DNA from: Streptomyces violens
GTDB taxonomy: Bacteria > Actinomycetota > Actinomycetes > Streptomycetales > Streptomycetaceae
Length of the DNA stretch: 64,000 nucleotides
NCBI RefSeq assembly: GCF_000717745.1
Contig: NZ_JOBH01000003.1
Location: 62,001-126,000, forward strand
Direction: 5' to 3'
Shown here piece after piece: positions 18,032 through 25,096 of this stretch (position 1 is its first letter; every line of letters starts with the position of its first letter). The translations under genes were made by a program, and so were the position numbers. A model generated the notes under the pieces. That model was not told where the DNA came from, did not search any database, and was given only the letters and a program-made list of their open reading frames with translations.

Positions 18032-18561
18032 GCCAGTCCCCTTTCGGTGAGCAGCGCGTGCAGCGCCGCCGCGGACTCCTGCACGGTCTGGGTGTGCGAC
18101 TCGATCCGCAGATCGGGCGACTCGGGGGCCTCGTACGGATCGTCGACGCCGGTCAGCCCGGAGATCTCGCCCGCCGCCTGCTTGGCGTACAGGCCCTTCA
18201 CATCGCGCTCGGAGCACACCTCGACGGGCGTCGCCACGTGCACCTCCAGATACGCGGTGCCCTCGGTCTGGTGGCGCTTGCGCACCGCCTCCCGGCTGTC
18301 CGCGTACGGCGCGATCACCGGCACCAGCGCCTTGACGCCGTTGCTGGCCAGCAGCTCGGCGACGAAGCCGATGCGCTGGACGTTGGTGTGCCGGTCCTCC
18401 CGGCTGAAGCCGAGGCCCGCGGAGAGGAATTCCCGGATCTCGTCGCCGTCGAGCACCTCGACGCGGTGGCCCTCGCCGCGCAGCTTCCCGGCCAGTTCGT
18501 GCGCGATGGTCGTCTTGCCCGCGCTCGGCAGACCGGTCAGCCAGATCGTGGCGCCCGTCAT
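18028..18561 (-). CDS. cysC: Adenylyl-sulfate (APS) kinase
   Basis: Phosphorylates APS at the 3' position to PAPS. The 177-residue protein has Walker A GLPSAGKTT (10-18), the APS-binding stretch DGDEIREFLSAGLGFS, and a C-terminal segment conserved in APS kinases (KGLYAKQAAGEISGLTGVDDPYE region). The ATG at 18561 is preceded by CAGGAG at seven bases. An ATG at 18585 lacks such a site. Because the neighbouring CysH looks like an APS reductase, PAPS is probably made for sulfotransferases or as a shunt rather than for reduction. Confidence 0.93.
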   Translation of the reverse strand: MTGATIWLTGLPSAGKTTIAHELAGKLRGEGHRVEVLDGDEIREFLSAGLGFSREDRHTNVQRIGFVAELLASNGVKALVPVIAPYADSREAVRKRHQTEGTAYLEVHVATPVEVCSERDVKGLYAKQAAGEISGLTGVDDPYEAPESPDLRIESHTQTVQESAAALHALLTERGLA

Positions 18562-18603
18562 GGATATCTCCTGAGTGTCCGTCATCGTGCTTGTCACTGC
18601 CGG

Positions 18604-19323
18604 TTATCCGTGCAGTCCGCACTCGGTCTTGTTGCTGCCGGCCCAGCGGCCGGCCCTGACGTCCTCGCCCTCCAGCACGCGCCGCGTGCAGGGGGCGCAG
18701 CCGACCGAGGCGTAGCCGTCCTGGAGCAGCGGGTTGGTGAGCACGCCGTGCTCGTTCACGTAGGCGTCCACGTCGGCCTGCGTCCACTTGGCGATCGGCG
18801 AGACCTTCACCTTCTGCCGCTTGGCGTCCCAGCCGACGACCGGGGTGTTCGCCCGGGTGGGCGACTCGTCCCGGCGCAGTCCGGTGGCCCACGCGTCGTA
18901 CGAAGTCAGGCCCTCCTCAAGGGGCTTGACCTTGCGCAGTGCGCAGCACAGGTCGGGGTTGCGGTCGTGCAGCTTCGGTCCGTGCTCGGCGTCCTGCTCG
19001 GCGACTGTCTGACGCGGCGTCAGGGTGATGACGTTGACGTCCATCACCTCGGCGACCGCGTCCCGGGTACCGAGGGTCTCCGGGAAGTGGTAGCCGGTGT
19101 CCAGGAAGACCACGTCCACGCCGGGGAAGGCACGCGAGGCCAGGTGCGCGACGACCGCGTCCTCCATCGAGGAGGTGACGCAGAAGCGCGGACCGAAGGT
19201 CTCGGCGGCCCACTTGAGGATCTCCAGCGCCGAGGCGTCCTCCAGGTCGCGGCCCGCCTGCTCGGCGAGCGCCTGAAGGTCTTCGGCGCGTGCGGTCTGC
19301 TGGGCGTCGGTTGCGGTGGTCAC
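18604..19323 (-). CDS. cysH: APS/PAPS reductase, iron-sulfur type (assimilatory)
   Basis: Reduces adenylyl sulfate to sulfite with thioredoxin. The 239-residue product has the PP-loop-like SSMEDAV (51-57) and the four cysteines that bind a [4Fe-4S] cluster: Cys126-Cys127 in LCCALRKVKP and Cys209/Cys212 in CAPCTRR. The catalytic cysteine is Cys235 in ECGLHG at the C-terminus. The paired-Cys cluster motif is the mark of APS rather than PAPS specificity in this family. GTG at 19323 follows GGAGG and overlaps the stop of the zinc-ribbon gene (GTGA). Confidence 0.94.
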   Translation of the reverse strand: MTTATDAQQTARAEDLQALAEQAGRDLEDASALEILKWAAETFGPRFCVTSSMEDAVVAHLASRAFPGVDVVFLDTGYHFPETLGTRDAVAEVMDVNVITLTPRQTVAEQDAEHGPKLHDRNPDLCCALRKVKPLEEGLTSYDAWATGLRRDESPTRANTPVVGWDAKRQKVKVSPIAKWTQADVDAYVNEHGVLTNPLLQDGYASVGCAPCTRRVLEGEDVRAGRWAGSNKTECGLHG

Positions 19324-19505
19324 TGCGTACCTCCGTCGTTGGCGGGGGAGTTGGCGGCGGTCCCCGGGGCCAGCAGGCCCAGGAACTTCAGCCGGAACCC
19401 ACGGCTGCAGGACCGGCATTCCCAGGCTCCATGGCCCTCCTCGGAGGGCCGCAGGTCCTCGTCCCCGCAGTAGGGGCAGAAGAACGGCGCTGCTCGCTCA
19501 CTCAC
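19320..19505 (-). CDS. Small zinc-ribbon protein in the sulfate operon
   Basis: A 61-residue protein with two CxxC knuckles (Cys10/Cys13 and Cys30/Cys33) forming a single rubredoxin/zinc-ribbon fold, followed by a short basic and hydrophobic tail. The GTG start overlaps the stop of a 24-codon ORF, and its stop overlaps the cysH start, so it is translated as part of the operon. Streptomyces sulfate clusters commonly carry such a protein between sulfite reductase and cysH. Its role is not established; electron transfer or metal handling for CysH/Sir is a guess. Confidence 0.8.
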   Translation of the reverse strand: MSERAAPFFCPYCGDEDLRPSEEGHGAWECRSCSRGFRLKFLGLLAPGTAANSPANDGGTQ

Positions 19506-19576
19506 CGTGCCTCCCGCTCAGCCTCGACGCGCTCTGTGGCGCTGGCTTCCTTCGTCACTGCTCGTTCCTTCGTCAC
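19502..19576 (-). CDS. 24-residue ORF between sulfite reductase and zinc-ribbon gene
   Basis: A GTG at 19576 preceded by TGAGGAG at seven bases opens 24 codons (VTKERAVTKEASATERVEAE and four more). The stop TGA overlaps the GTG of the zinc-ribbon gene by three bases. The peptide is hydrophilic, with two copies of AVTKE-like sequence from an 18-bp DNA duplication. The good ribosome site and tight coupling favour translation, perhaps only to deliver ribosomes to the next gene. Not recognised. Confidence 0.4.
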   Translation of the reverse strand: MTKERAVTKEASATERVEAEREAR

Positions 19577-19579
19577 TGC
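19547..19579. repeat. 18-bp-period tandem repeat, two copies
   Basis: TTCCTTCGTCACTGC occurs at 19547-19561 and again, without mismatch, at 19565-19579 with three bases between. It lies in the 115-base gap between sulfite reductase and the zinc-ribbon gene and duplicates six codons of the 24-codon ORF. Confidence 0.85.
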
Positions 19580-19620
19580 GCGGCTCCTCAGTCCAGCCAG
19601 CGCCGCGCGCCGAGGCTCGC

Positions 19621-21312
19621 TCACTTGAGAGCACCCTCTTCCGCACGGGCCGCCCACTGGGCGAACCGCTCGCCGTCGGTGCGCTCCGCCTCGAAGTTGC
19701 GCAGCACCCGCTCGACGTAGTCGGGGAGTTCATCGGCGGTGACCTTCAGGCCGCGGACCTTGCGGCCGAAGCCGGCCTCCAGGGCCAGCGCGCCGCCCAG
19801 GTGCACCTGGTAGCCCTCGACCTGGTTGCCGTCGTCGTCCAGGACCAGCTGGCCCTTGAGACCGATGTCCGCGACCTGGATACGGGCGCAGGCGTTCGGG
19901 CAGCCGTTGAGGTTGATGGTGACCGGCTCCTGGAAGTCCGGCATCCGGCGCTCCAGCTCGTCGATGAGGGACGCGCCGCGGCCCTTGGTCTCGACGATGG
20001 CCAGCTTGCAGAACTCGATGCCGGTGCAGGCCATCGTGCCGCGCCGGAAGGGCGACGCCTTGACCTGGAAGTCCAGCGCCTCCAGCCCGGCGACCAGCGA
20101 GTCGACCTGGTCCTCGGTCACGTCGAGGATGATCATCTTCTGCTCGACGGTGGTGTTCAGCCGGTCCGAGCCGTGCTCGGCGGCCAGCTCGGCGAGCTTG
20201 GTGAGGGTCTTGCCGTCGACGCGGCCGACGCGCGGCGCGAAGCCCACGTAGAAGCGGCCGTCCTGCTGCTGGTGGACGCCGATGTGGTCGCGCCACTTGG
20301 AGGAGGGCTCCTCGGGCGCGGGCCCGTCGACCAGCTTCCGCTTCAGGTACTCGTCCTCCAGCACCTGCCGGAACTTCTCGACGCCCCAGTCGGCGACCAG
20401 GAACTTCAGGCGGGCGCGGTTGCGCAGCCGGCGGTAGCCGTAGTCACGGAAGATGCCGACGACCCCGGCCCACACGTCCGCGACCTCGTCCAGCGGGACC
20501 CAGGTGCCCAGTCGCTGGGCGAGCTTCGGGTTGGTGGACAGACCGCCGCCGACCCAGAGGTCGAAGCCGGGGCCGTGCTCGGGGTGGTTGACGCCCACGA
20601 AGGCCACGTCGTTGATCTCGTGGACCACATCCTGGACAGGGGATCCCGAGATCGCGGTCTTGAACTTGCGCGGCAGGTTGGAGAACTCCTTGCTGCCGAT
20701 GTAGCGCTCGTGGATCTCGTGCACGGCCGGGGTGCCGTCGATGATCTCGTCGGCGGCGATGCCGGCCACCGGGGAGCCGATGATCACACGCGGGCAGTCG
20801 CCGCACGCCTCGGTCGTGGACAGCCCGACGCTCTCGAGCTTCTCCCAGATGGCGGGGACGTCCTCGATGCGGATCCAGTGCAGCTGGATGTTCTGCCGGT
20901 CGGTGATGTCCGCGGTGCCGCGGGCGTACTGCTCGGAGACCTCGCCGATCGCGCGCAGCTGGGCGACGGTCAGCCGGCCGCCGTCCACGCGGACGCGCAG
21001 CATGAAGTACTTGTCGTCCAGCTCCTCCGGCTCCAGGACCGCGGTCTTGCCGCCGTCGATGCCGGGTTTGCGCTGGGTGTAGAGGCCCCACCAGCGCATC
21101 CGTCCGCGCAGGTCCTGGGGGTCGATCGAGTCGAAGCCGCGCTTGGAGTAGATCGTCTCAATGCGTGTCCGCACATTGAGACCGTCGTCGTCCTTCTTGA
21201 ACTGCTCGTTGCCGTTGAGCGGAGTGAAGTGACCAACGGCCCACTGTCCCTCGCCGCGGTGGCGTCCGGCCTTGCGGCGGGTCGTGGCGGGGCGTTCCGG
21301 AGTGGCGGCCAT
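19621..21312 (-). CDS. sir: Ferredoxin-dependent sulfite reductase (siroheme, [4Fe-4S])
   Basis: Reduces sulfite to sulfide with six electrons from ferredoxin. The 563 residues contain the NirA/Sir double module. The coupled siroheme/[4Fe-4S] centre is held by Cys429 and Cys435 (ACTGIEFC) and Cys471 and Cys475 (GCPNAC). Tyr78 and Cys170 have the same 92-residue spacing as the Tyr69-Cys161 covalent pair of Mycobacterium tuberculosis NirA, which argues for sulfite rather than nitrite as substrate. The ATG at 21312 is preceded by AAGGA. It is the first long gene of the leftward sulfur operon and lies about 240 bases after a short leader ORF. Partners are ATP sulfurylase and CysH downstream. Confidence 0.94.
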   Translation of the reverse strand: MAATPERPATTRRKAGRHRGEGQWAVGHFTPLNGNEQFKKDDDGLNVRTRIETIYSKRGFDSIDPQDLRGRMRWWGLYTQRKPGIDGGKTAVLEPEELDDKYFMLRVRVDGGRLTVAQLRAIGEVSEQYARGTADITDRQNIQLHWIRIEDVPAIWEKLESVGLSTTEACGDCPRVIIGSPVAGIAADEIIDGTPAVHEIHERYIGSKEFSNLPRKFKTAISGSPVQDVVHEINDVAFVGVNHPEHGPGFDLWVGGGLSTNPKLAQRLGTWVPLDEVADVWAGVVGIFRDYGYRRLRNRARLKFLVADWGVEKFRQVLEDEYLKRKLVDGPAPEEPSSKWRDHIGVHQQQDGRFYVGFAPRVGRVDGKTLTKLAELAAEHGSDRLNTTVEQKMIILDVTEDQVDSLVAGLEALDFQVKASPFRRGTMACTGIEFCKLAIVETKGRGASLIDELERRMPDFQEPVTINLNGCPNACARIQVADIGLKGQLVLDDDGNQVEGYQVHLGGALALEAGFGRKVRGLKVTADELPDYVERVLRNFEAERTDGERFAQWAARAEEGALK

Positions 21313-21394
21313 GGTGATACGTCCTTCTCGGCGGCTGCAGTGAAATGTGGGCTGATGCGGTTTCAGGCCGGGTGCACCCACTGTGACCTGCGAA

Positions 21395-21447
21395 GACATG
21401 CCGGATCGCGACGCGTGGAAGCGCGCCTTGGCATGACTTGCCGGATC
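21395..21447. repeat. Direct repeat GACWTGCCGGATC in the sir leader
   Basis: GACATGCCGGATC (21395-21407) and GACTTGCCGGATC (21435-21447) match at 12 of 13 positions, 40 bases apart, in the transcribed region between the leader ORF and the sir start. Four helical turns apart suits a protein binding as two dimers. A structured RNA is equally possible. Confidence 0.5.
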
Positions 21448-21505
21448 AGGGGTGGTCGCACGTCCGCGACGATGGGGACGGCGGGAAAGTCGGTGGAGCT
21501 GGGTG

Positions 21506-21568
21506 CTGTCAGGGGTTACCGGTCAGAGTCGCCGACCCCTGTGGGTACAGCGTCAGCGCGCCTGACAG
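21506..21568 (-). promoter_or_regulatory. Attenuator-like competing hairpins in the sir leader
   Basis: Read on the minus strand, CTGTCAGG (21568-21561) can pair with CCTGACAG (21513-21506). CAGGGGT (21541-21535) can pair with ACCCCTG (21516-21510). The two downstream arms share 21513-21510, so the structures exclude each other. The first arm is formed by codons 23-25 of the leader peptide, including its only Cys codon (TGT, 21567-21565). Ribosome position on the leader could therefore choose the fold, the classical attenuator logic. No U-run follows, so it may act through Rho or access to downstream RNA. Confidence 0.6.
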
Positions 21569-21636
21569 ATGGCGCTGGACACGCGCGCAAGGTCGACGTG
21601 GCGCCGACTCACCAAGGCAATTCCAGCTCGAGACAT
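21553..21636 (-). CDS. Leader peptide of the RRHVDL-SAxC type, upstream of sulfite reductase
   Basis: An ATG at 21636 opens 27 codons ending in TGA. The peptide starts MSRAGIALVS, continues RRHVDLARVSSAIC (residues 11-24) and ends QAR. The RRHVDL...SA.C signature is that of the short putative leader peptides found before sulfur-metabolism genes in Streptomyces, as far as I recall. There is no ribosome site before the ATG. A TGGACT/CACGCT promoter would place the transcript start on the ATG, so it is probably leaderless. Its single Cys codon lies in one arm of the competing hairpins at 21506-21568. A regulatory rather than structural role is likely. Confidence 0.75.
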   Translation of the reverse strand: MSRAGIALVSRRHVDLARVSSAICQAR

Positions 21637-21642
21637 GACGGA

Positions 21643-21672
21643 AGCGTGTCACGACGGTCTTGGACCAGTCCA
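21643..21672 (-). promoter_or_regulatory. Candidate promoter for a leaderless sir-leader transcript
   Basis: Minus-strand TGGACT (21672-21667) and CACGCT (21648-21643) are 18 bases apart, with the leader ATG six bases beyond the -10. The -35 sits inside a TTGGAC/GTCCAA inverted repeat (arms 21660-21665 and 21678-21683, 12-base spacer), which could be an operator. The -10 is weak, so the call rests on the fit to a leaderless ATG. Confidence 0.4.
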
Positions 21673-21720
21673 CCATCGTCCAAAATGCGGACGAGTATGT
21701 CTTGAAGGGTGAGACATTGT

Positions 21721-21756
21721 GGCGCCGGTCACGTTCCGCTTGGTGTGACCGGCGCC
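21721..21756 (-). terminator. Strong hairpin downstream of the GNAT gene
   Basis: GGCGCCGGTCAC (21721-21732) and GTGACCGGCGCC (21745-21756) form a perfect 12-bp stem with a 12-base loop, starting 11 bases after the GNAT stop. No U-run, as is common for actinomycete terminators. It separates the GNAT/GAF pair from the sir promoter region. Confidence 0.75.
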
Positions 21757-21767
21757 CGTGGTGCGAC

Positions 21768-22364
21768 TCAGGCGCCAGGCCAGGGGCCCGGCGCCGCCGC
21801 CTCGGGTTCCTCCGTCACGGTCGTGTCGTACACCCGGAACCCGCGGCGCTGGTAGTTGGCCATCGCATACTCGCCGTCCTTGCTGCAGGTGTGCACCCAC
21901 ACCCGCTTCGTCCGCTCGCACTCCGGCCGGCGATCGGCCAGGTCCCAGGCGCGCGCGATGCCGTACGAGAGCAGGTGGCCGCCGATCCGCCGGCCGCGGA
22001 ACGCCGGTATCAGGCCGAAGTAGACGATCTCCACCGACGCGTCCGGCCGGGCCTGCAGCTCGATGAATCCAGCTGGCGTCCCCCGCTCGTACGCCACCCA
22101 GGTCTCCGTGCCGGGCTGCCCCAGGTGCTCCGCCCACTCCGCGTAGGTCCACGGCAGCCGGTCCGTCCAGGTCACGTCCCCGCCCACCGCCGTATAGAGG
22201 AACCGGCTGAACTCGGGCAGCGGCGTCCCGGACAGTACGACCCGGACCTCCTGCTCGGCGGGCGGCTCGGCGGCGGGCACGAGGTCCGCGGGGGAGGTCT
22301 GTTCCAGATACCAGGTGGTGACAGTCTCGGTCATGGCCGTCACCCAATCATGTGGAGTGCGCAT
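21768..22364 (-). CDS. GNAT-family N-acetyltransferase
   Basis: Acetyl-CoA-dependent acyltransferase with unknown acceptor. The GNAT core is seen from about residue 75 on, with motif A as YFGLIPAFRGRRIGGHLLSYG, split here into the beta4 strand and the pyrophosphate-binding RxxRIG turn. Later VWVHTCSKDGEYAMANYQRRGFRVY is the usual C-terminal beta-bulge. The ATG at 22364 (198 residues) has GGAGGG six bases upstream. An in-frame ATG at 22334 (188 residues) is less well served. It overlaps the 3' end of the GAF regulator gene by 17 bases, so the two are probably co-expressed. The hairpin at 21721-21756 closes the unit. Confidence 0.82.
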   Translation of the reverse strand: MRTPHDWVTAMTETVTTWYLEQTSPADLVPAAEPPAEQEVRVVLSGTPLPEFSRFLYTAVGGDVTWTDRLPWTYAEWAEHLGQPGTETWVAYERGTPAGFIELQARPDASVEIVYFGLIPAFRGRRIGGHLLSYGIARAWDLADRRPECERTKRVWVHTCSKDGEYAMANYQRRGFRVYDTTVTEEPEAAAPGPWPGA

Positions 22365-23670
22365 CCGGCCCTCCGGTACCGGCTCGTGCCGCCACCACCG
22401 AAGGCGCCGTGGAGTGGGGGAGGAGGTCCGGCGCGCGGGGCGGGCGGCGGAGGTCGACGTGGACCTCGTCGGCGAAGCGGTACGGGCGGTGCGAGAGGAC
22501 GCAGCCGAGTGTGCGGCGCAGCCGGGAGAGCTCCGCACGGACCGTCGCCGTGCGGCGGGCGTCGCCGAACAGATCGCGGGCCAGCTGCGCCGAGGTACGG
22601 CCCTCGGGGTGCACGGCCAGGGTGAACAGCAGCTCGGCGTGGCGCGGGCTCAGCTCGTGCGTCCAGCTGCCGGCCGGGCCGCCGACCGTCACCGTCCAGC
22701 CGGCCCGGCCGCTGAGGTCCAGCACCACCCGGCTCGGTGCGGGCCCCGGCGGCCCGTCCTCCCCGATCCGTACCAGCCAGCCGCCCGGCAGCGGCTCCAG
22801 CACGCAGGCGCCGTACCGCGGCAGCCACACCGGGCCGGCCTGCGGCGACCGGGGCAGCGCGAGCCGGGCGGGCGGCGCCGTGCCGGTGGCCGCGGCGGTC
22901 CAGCCGTCCCGGTCCACGGCCAGCGCCCGCCCGCCGAGCCGGGCGAGCAGCGGCGCGGCGCTCGTCCGCAGCCGGTCCAGCGCGGCCAGGTGCCGGGTGC
23001 GCTCCTCGCACTCGGCGAGCCGGGCGACCGCCGTGACCAGTGAGAGCGTGGTGGGGTGGAAGGAGTGCGCGGGGCCGCTGAGGTCCACCACGCCCAGCAG
23101 CCGCCCGTCGCGCGGGTCGTGCAGCGGCGCCCCGGCGCAGGTCCACTGGTGGTGGGTGCGGACGTAGTGCTCGGCGGAGTGCACCAGGACCGGGGCGCGG
23201 GTGACCAGCGCGGTACCGATGCCGTTCGTGCCGACCACGTCCTCGGTCCAGTCGGCGCCCGGTTCAAACCCGTGCCGGTCGGCCATCCGGCGCACCGGCG
23301 CCGCGCCGTCGCGCCACAGCACCCGGCCCTCGGGGTCGGTCACCACCAGGATCTGCTGCGCGGCGTCCGCGGCGGGCAGGAGGTGGGAGTGCAGTACGGG
23401 CAGCAGCCGCAGCAGCTGCGAGCGGGCTCGGCGCTCCTCGAGCTCGGCCAGGGACAGCGGCCGCGCGCGGCGGTCCCGGTCCGGGTCGAGGCCGGTGCCG
23501 ATGACCCGCCGCCAGGATTCGCCGATCACGCTGCGGGGGCCGTCGGGCGGTTCGTCCCCCGCGAGGGTGGCCTCCCGTACGGAAGCCAGCCGACGGGCCG
23601 CTTCCCGGGAGTCCAGCGCCGCTGCCAGGACGGGGGTCTGGGTCCTGTCGTGGTGCCGTGTGCTCAACAT
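22348..23670 (-). CDS. GAF-domain transcriptional regulator with C-terminal winged helix
   Basis: Predicted sensor-regulator of 440 residues. The N-terminal part (about 55-230) matches the GAF region of AcoR-like activators (DWTEDVVGTNGIGTAL, WTCAGAPLHDP, LLGVVDLSGP). The C-terminus (about 345-420) looks like a winged-helix DNA-binding domain (LSPRHAELLFTLAVHPEGRT, then TVRAELSRLRRTLG). The sigma-54 AAA+ module of true AcoR is absent, as expected in actinomycetes. The ATG at 23670 gives the best N-terminus. Its 3' end overlaps the GNAT gene. The effector and targets are unknown; divergent transcription with the YihY gene suggests it may also control its own upstream region. Confidence 0.78.
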   Translation of the reverse strand: MLSTRHHDRTQTPVLAAALDSREAARRLASVREATLAGDEPPDGPRSVIGESWRRVIGTGLDPDRDRRARPLSLAELEERRARSQLLRLLPVLHSHLLPAADAAQQILVVTDPEGRVLWRDGAAPVRRMADRHGFEPGADWTEDVVGTNGIGTALVTRAPVLVHSAEHYVRTHHQWTCAGAPLHDPRDGRLLGVVDLSGPAHSFHPTTLSLVTAVARLAECEERTRHLAALDRLRTSAAPLLARLGGRALAVDRDGWTAAATGTAPPARLALPRSPQAGPVWLPRYGACVLEPLPGGWLVRIGEDGPPGPAPSRVVLDLSGRAGWTVTVGGPAGSWTHELSPRHAELLFTLAVHPEGRTSAQLARDLFGDARRTATVRAELSRLRRTLGCVLSHRPYRFADEVHVDLRRPPRAPDLLPHSTAPSVVAARAGTGGPDAHST

Positions 23671-23996
23671 CGCTCCGCTTGTGCTGTTTTGGGGTAACGC
23701 CGCGGCCCATCGTGCCGGGGCCGGGGCCCGGCGGAGTGCGGAATCGGCAGATCCATTGCAACGTCGTGCAACGGTTGCCGCTCCCGGTACGAGCGGAAAG
23801 GCTGAGCGCGAGCCGTTTCCGTACGCCGGGGACCGGGCCGTCGTACCGGCCCGTCCTCGCCAGGGCCGGCCACCCCCGTCGGAAGCGGTGCCGAGTCGGC
23901 GCGGCACCGCTTCCGCGCGGCGCCGGCTGCCGGCCCGGCCCCCTTGCGCGGCGCAACGTCATGGGCCGTCGCCGCCCCGCCGGATACGGTGGCGAG
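23671..23996. other. Divergent intergenic region, GAF regulator / YihY gene
   Basis: 326 bases without a gene. It contains a direct repeat TGCAACG (23757-23763 and 23767-23773, ten bases apart) followed by CGGTTGC, a possible regulator site of the divergently read GAF gene. Otherwise it is GC-rich, with no clear promoter hexamers. Confidence 0.4.
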
Positions 23997-25037
23997 GTGC
24001 AGCCAGCGAACGAACCAGCCGAGCACCCCACGGGCCGTCTGCACAGGGCTCGCGTCCTGTACCGCCATGTATCGAAACGCCGCCTCGGGTGGCTGCTGCT
24101 CAAGGACACCGTGCACTCCTGCGTGGAGTACCGCGTCACCGGCCTCGCCGCCGAAGCCGCCTTCTTCTGCCTGCTCTCGCTGCCCCCGCTGTTCCTCGGA
24201 CTCCTCGGGCTGCTGGGCTATCTGGAGCCGTGGATCGGCCACGACACCATCGACACCATCCGGGCGAACACCCTCACCGCGGCCGCGACCGTGCTGTCCG
24301 ACAAGGGCGTCGACGAGATCGCCCGGCCGCTGCTGGACGACATCTTCCGCGGCGGCCGCCCCGACGTCATCTCGATCGGCTTCGCCATCGCCCTGTGGTC
24401 GGGCTCGCGCGCGCTGAACGTCTTCGTCGACACCATCACGATCATGTACGGCCTGGAGGGCAAGCGCGGCATCGTCGCCACCCGCCTGCTGGCGTTCTTC
24501 CTCTACCTCGTCGCCCTCGTGCTCGGCGCGGTCGCGCTGCCCCTGATGGTCGCGGGCCCGGACACGGTGGTGTATCTCCTGCCCGCCAGCGAGGACGCCG
24601 TCCGGGCGCTGTACTGGCCGGTCGTCCTGCTGGTCTCGGTCGCCTTCCTGACCACGCTGTACCACGTGTCCGTACCGGTCCGGTCGCCCTGGCGGGAGGA
24701 CATCCCCGGCGCGGTGGTCGCGCTCGCGATGTGGCTGCTGGGCAGCCTGTTGCTGCGCGTCTACCTCGCCTCGACGGTCGAGGGCCCGACGATCTACGGC
24801 TCACTCGCCGCCCCCGTCGCGGTCCTCCTGTGGATCGGCGTCTCGGCCTTCGCGGTACTGGTCGGCGCGGCGGTCAACGCGGCCCTGGACCGCGTCTGGC
24901 CCTCCCTCGCCACGGCGGCCGGCCGCGCGGAACGCGAGAAACGCCGCCGCGCGGAGGCGGAACCGCTGCGCGAGGCGCGGGAGGAGGCGGAGGACGCGGA
25001 CGAGCTGGACGACGGGCCGGGGCCGGAGAAGGAGTGA
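23997..25037 (+). CDS. YihY/BrkB family membrane protein
   Basis: Integral membrane protein of the YihY (formerly RNase BN-like) family, role unknown. About six transmembrane helices span residues 55-310, with the family motif AAEAAFFCLLSLPPLFLG near the start and LWSGSRALNVFVDTI in the middle. The last 50 residues are a highly charged cytoplasmic tail (REKRRRAEAEPLREAREEAE and acidic end). The GTG at 23997 (346 residues) is preferred because the family begins near here. An ATG at 23961 would add 12 residues, and neither has a strong ribosome site. A bidirectional hairpin follows the stop. Confidence 0.8.
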   Translation: MQPANEPAEHPTGRLHRARVLYRHVSKRRLGWLLLKDTVHSCVEYRVTGLAAEAAFFCLLSLPPLFLGLLGLLGYLEPWIGHDTIDTIRANTLTAAATVLSDKGVDEIARPLLDDIFRGGRPDVISIGFAIALWSGSRALNVFVDTITIMYGLEGKRGIVATRLLAFFLYLVALVLGAVALPLMVAGPDTVVYLLPASEDAVRALYWPVVLLVSVAFLTTLYHVSVPVRSPWREDIPGAVVALAMWLLGSLLLRVYLASTVEGPTIYGSLAAPVAVLLWIGVSAFAVLVGAAVNAALDRVWPSLATAAGRAEREKRRRAEAEPLREAREEAEDADELDDGPGPEKE

Positions 25038-25059
25038 CGGTGCGTCATGGCTGGTCGCG

Positions 25060-25093
25060 CAGTTCCCCGCGCCCCTGAAGGGGCGCGGGGCTG
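25060..25093. terminator. Bidirectional terminator hairpin
   Basis: CCCCGCGCCCC (25065-25075) pairs with GGGGCGCGGGG (25080-25090) around a TGAA loop, with a further CAG/CTG pairing outside. It lies between the convergent YihY and permease genes and serves both directions. Confidence 0.88.
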
Positions 25094-25096
25094 CGT

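Noticed and set aside
21313..21660. SAM riboswitch (SAM-II/SAM-IV) upstream of sulfite reductase
   Set aside because: The conserved SAM-riboswitch sequence blocks are absent. The hairpins instead overlap a translated leader with a Cys codon, which fits attenuation better.
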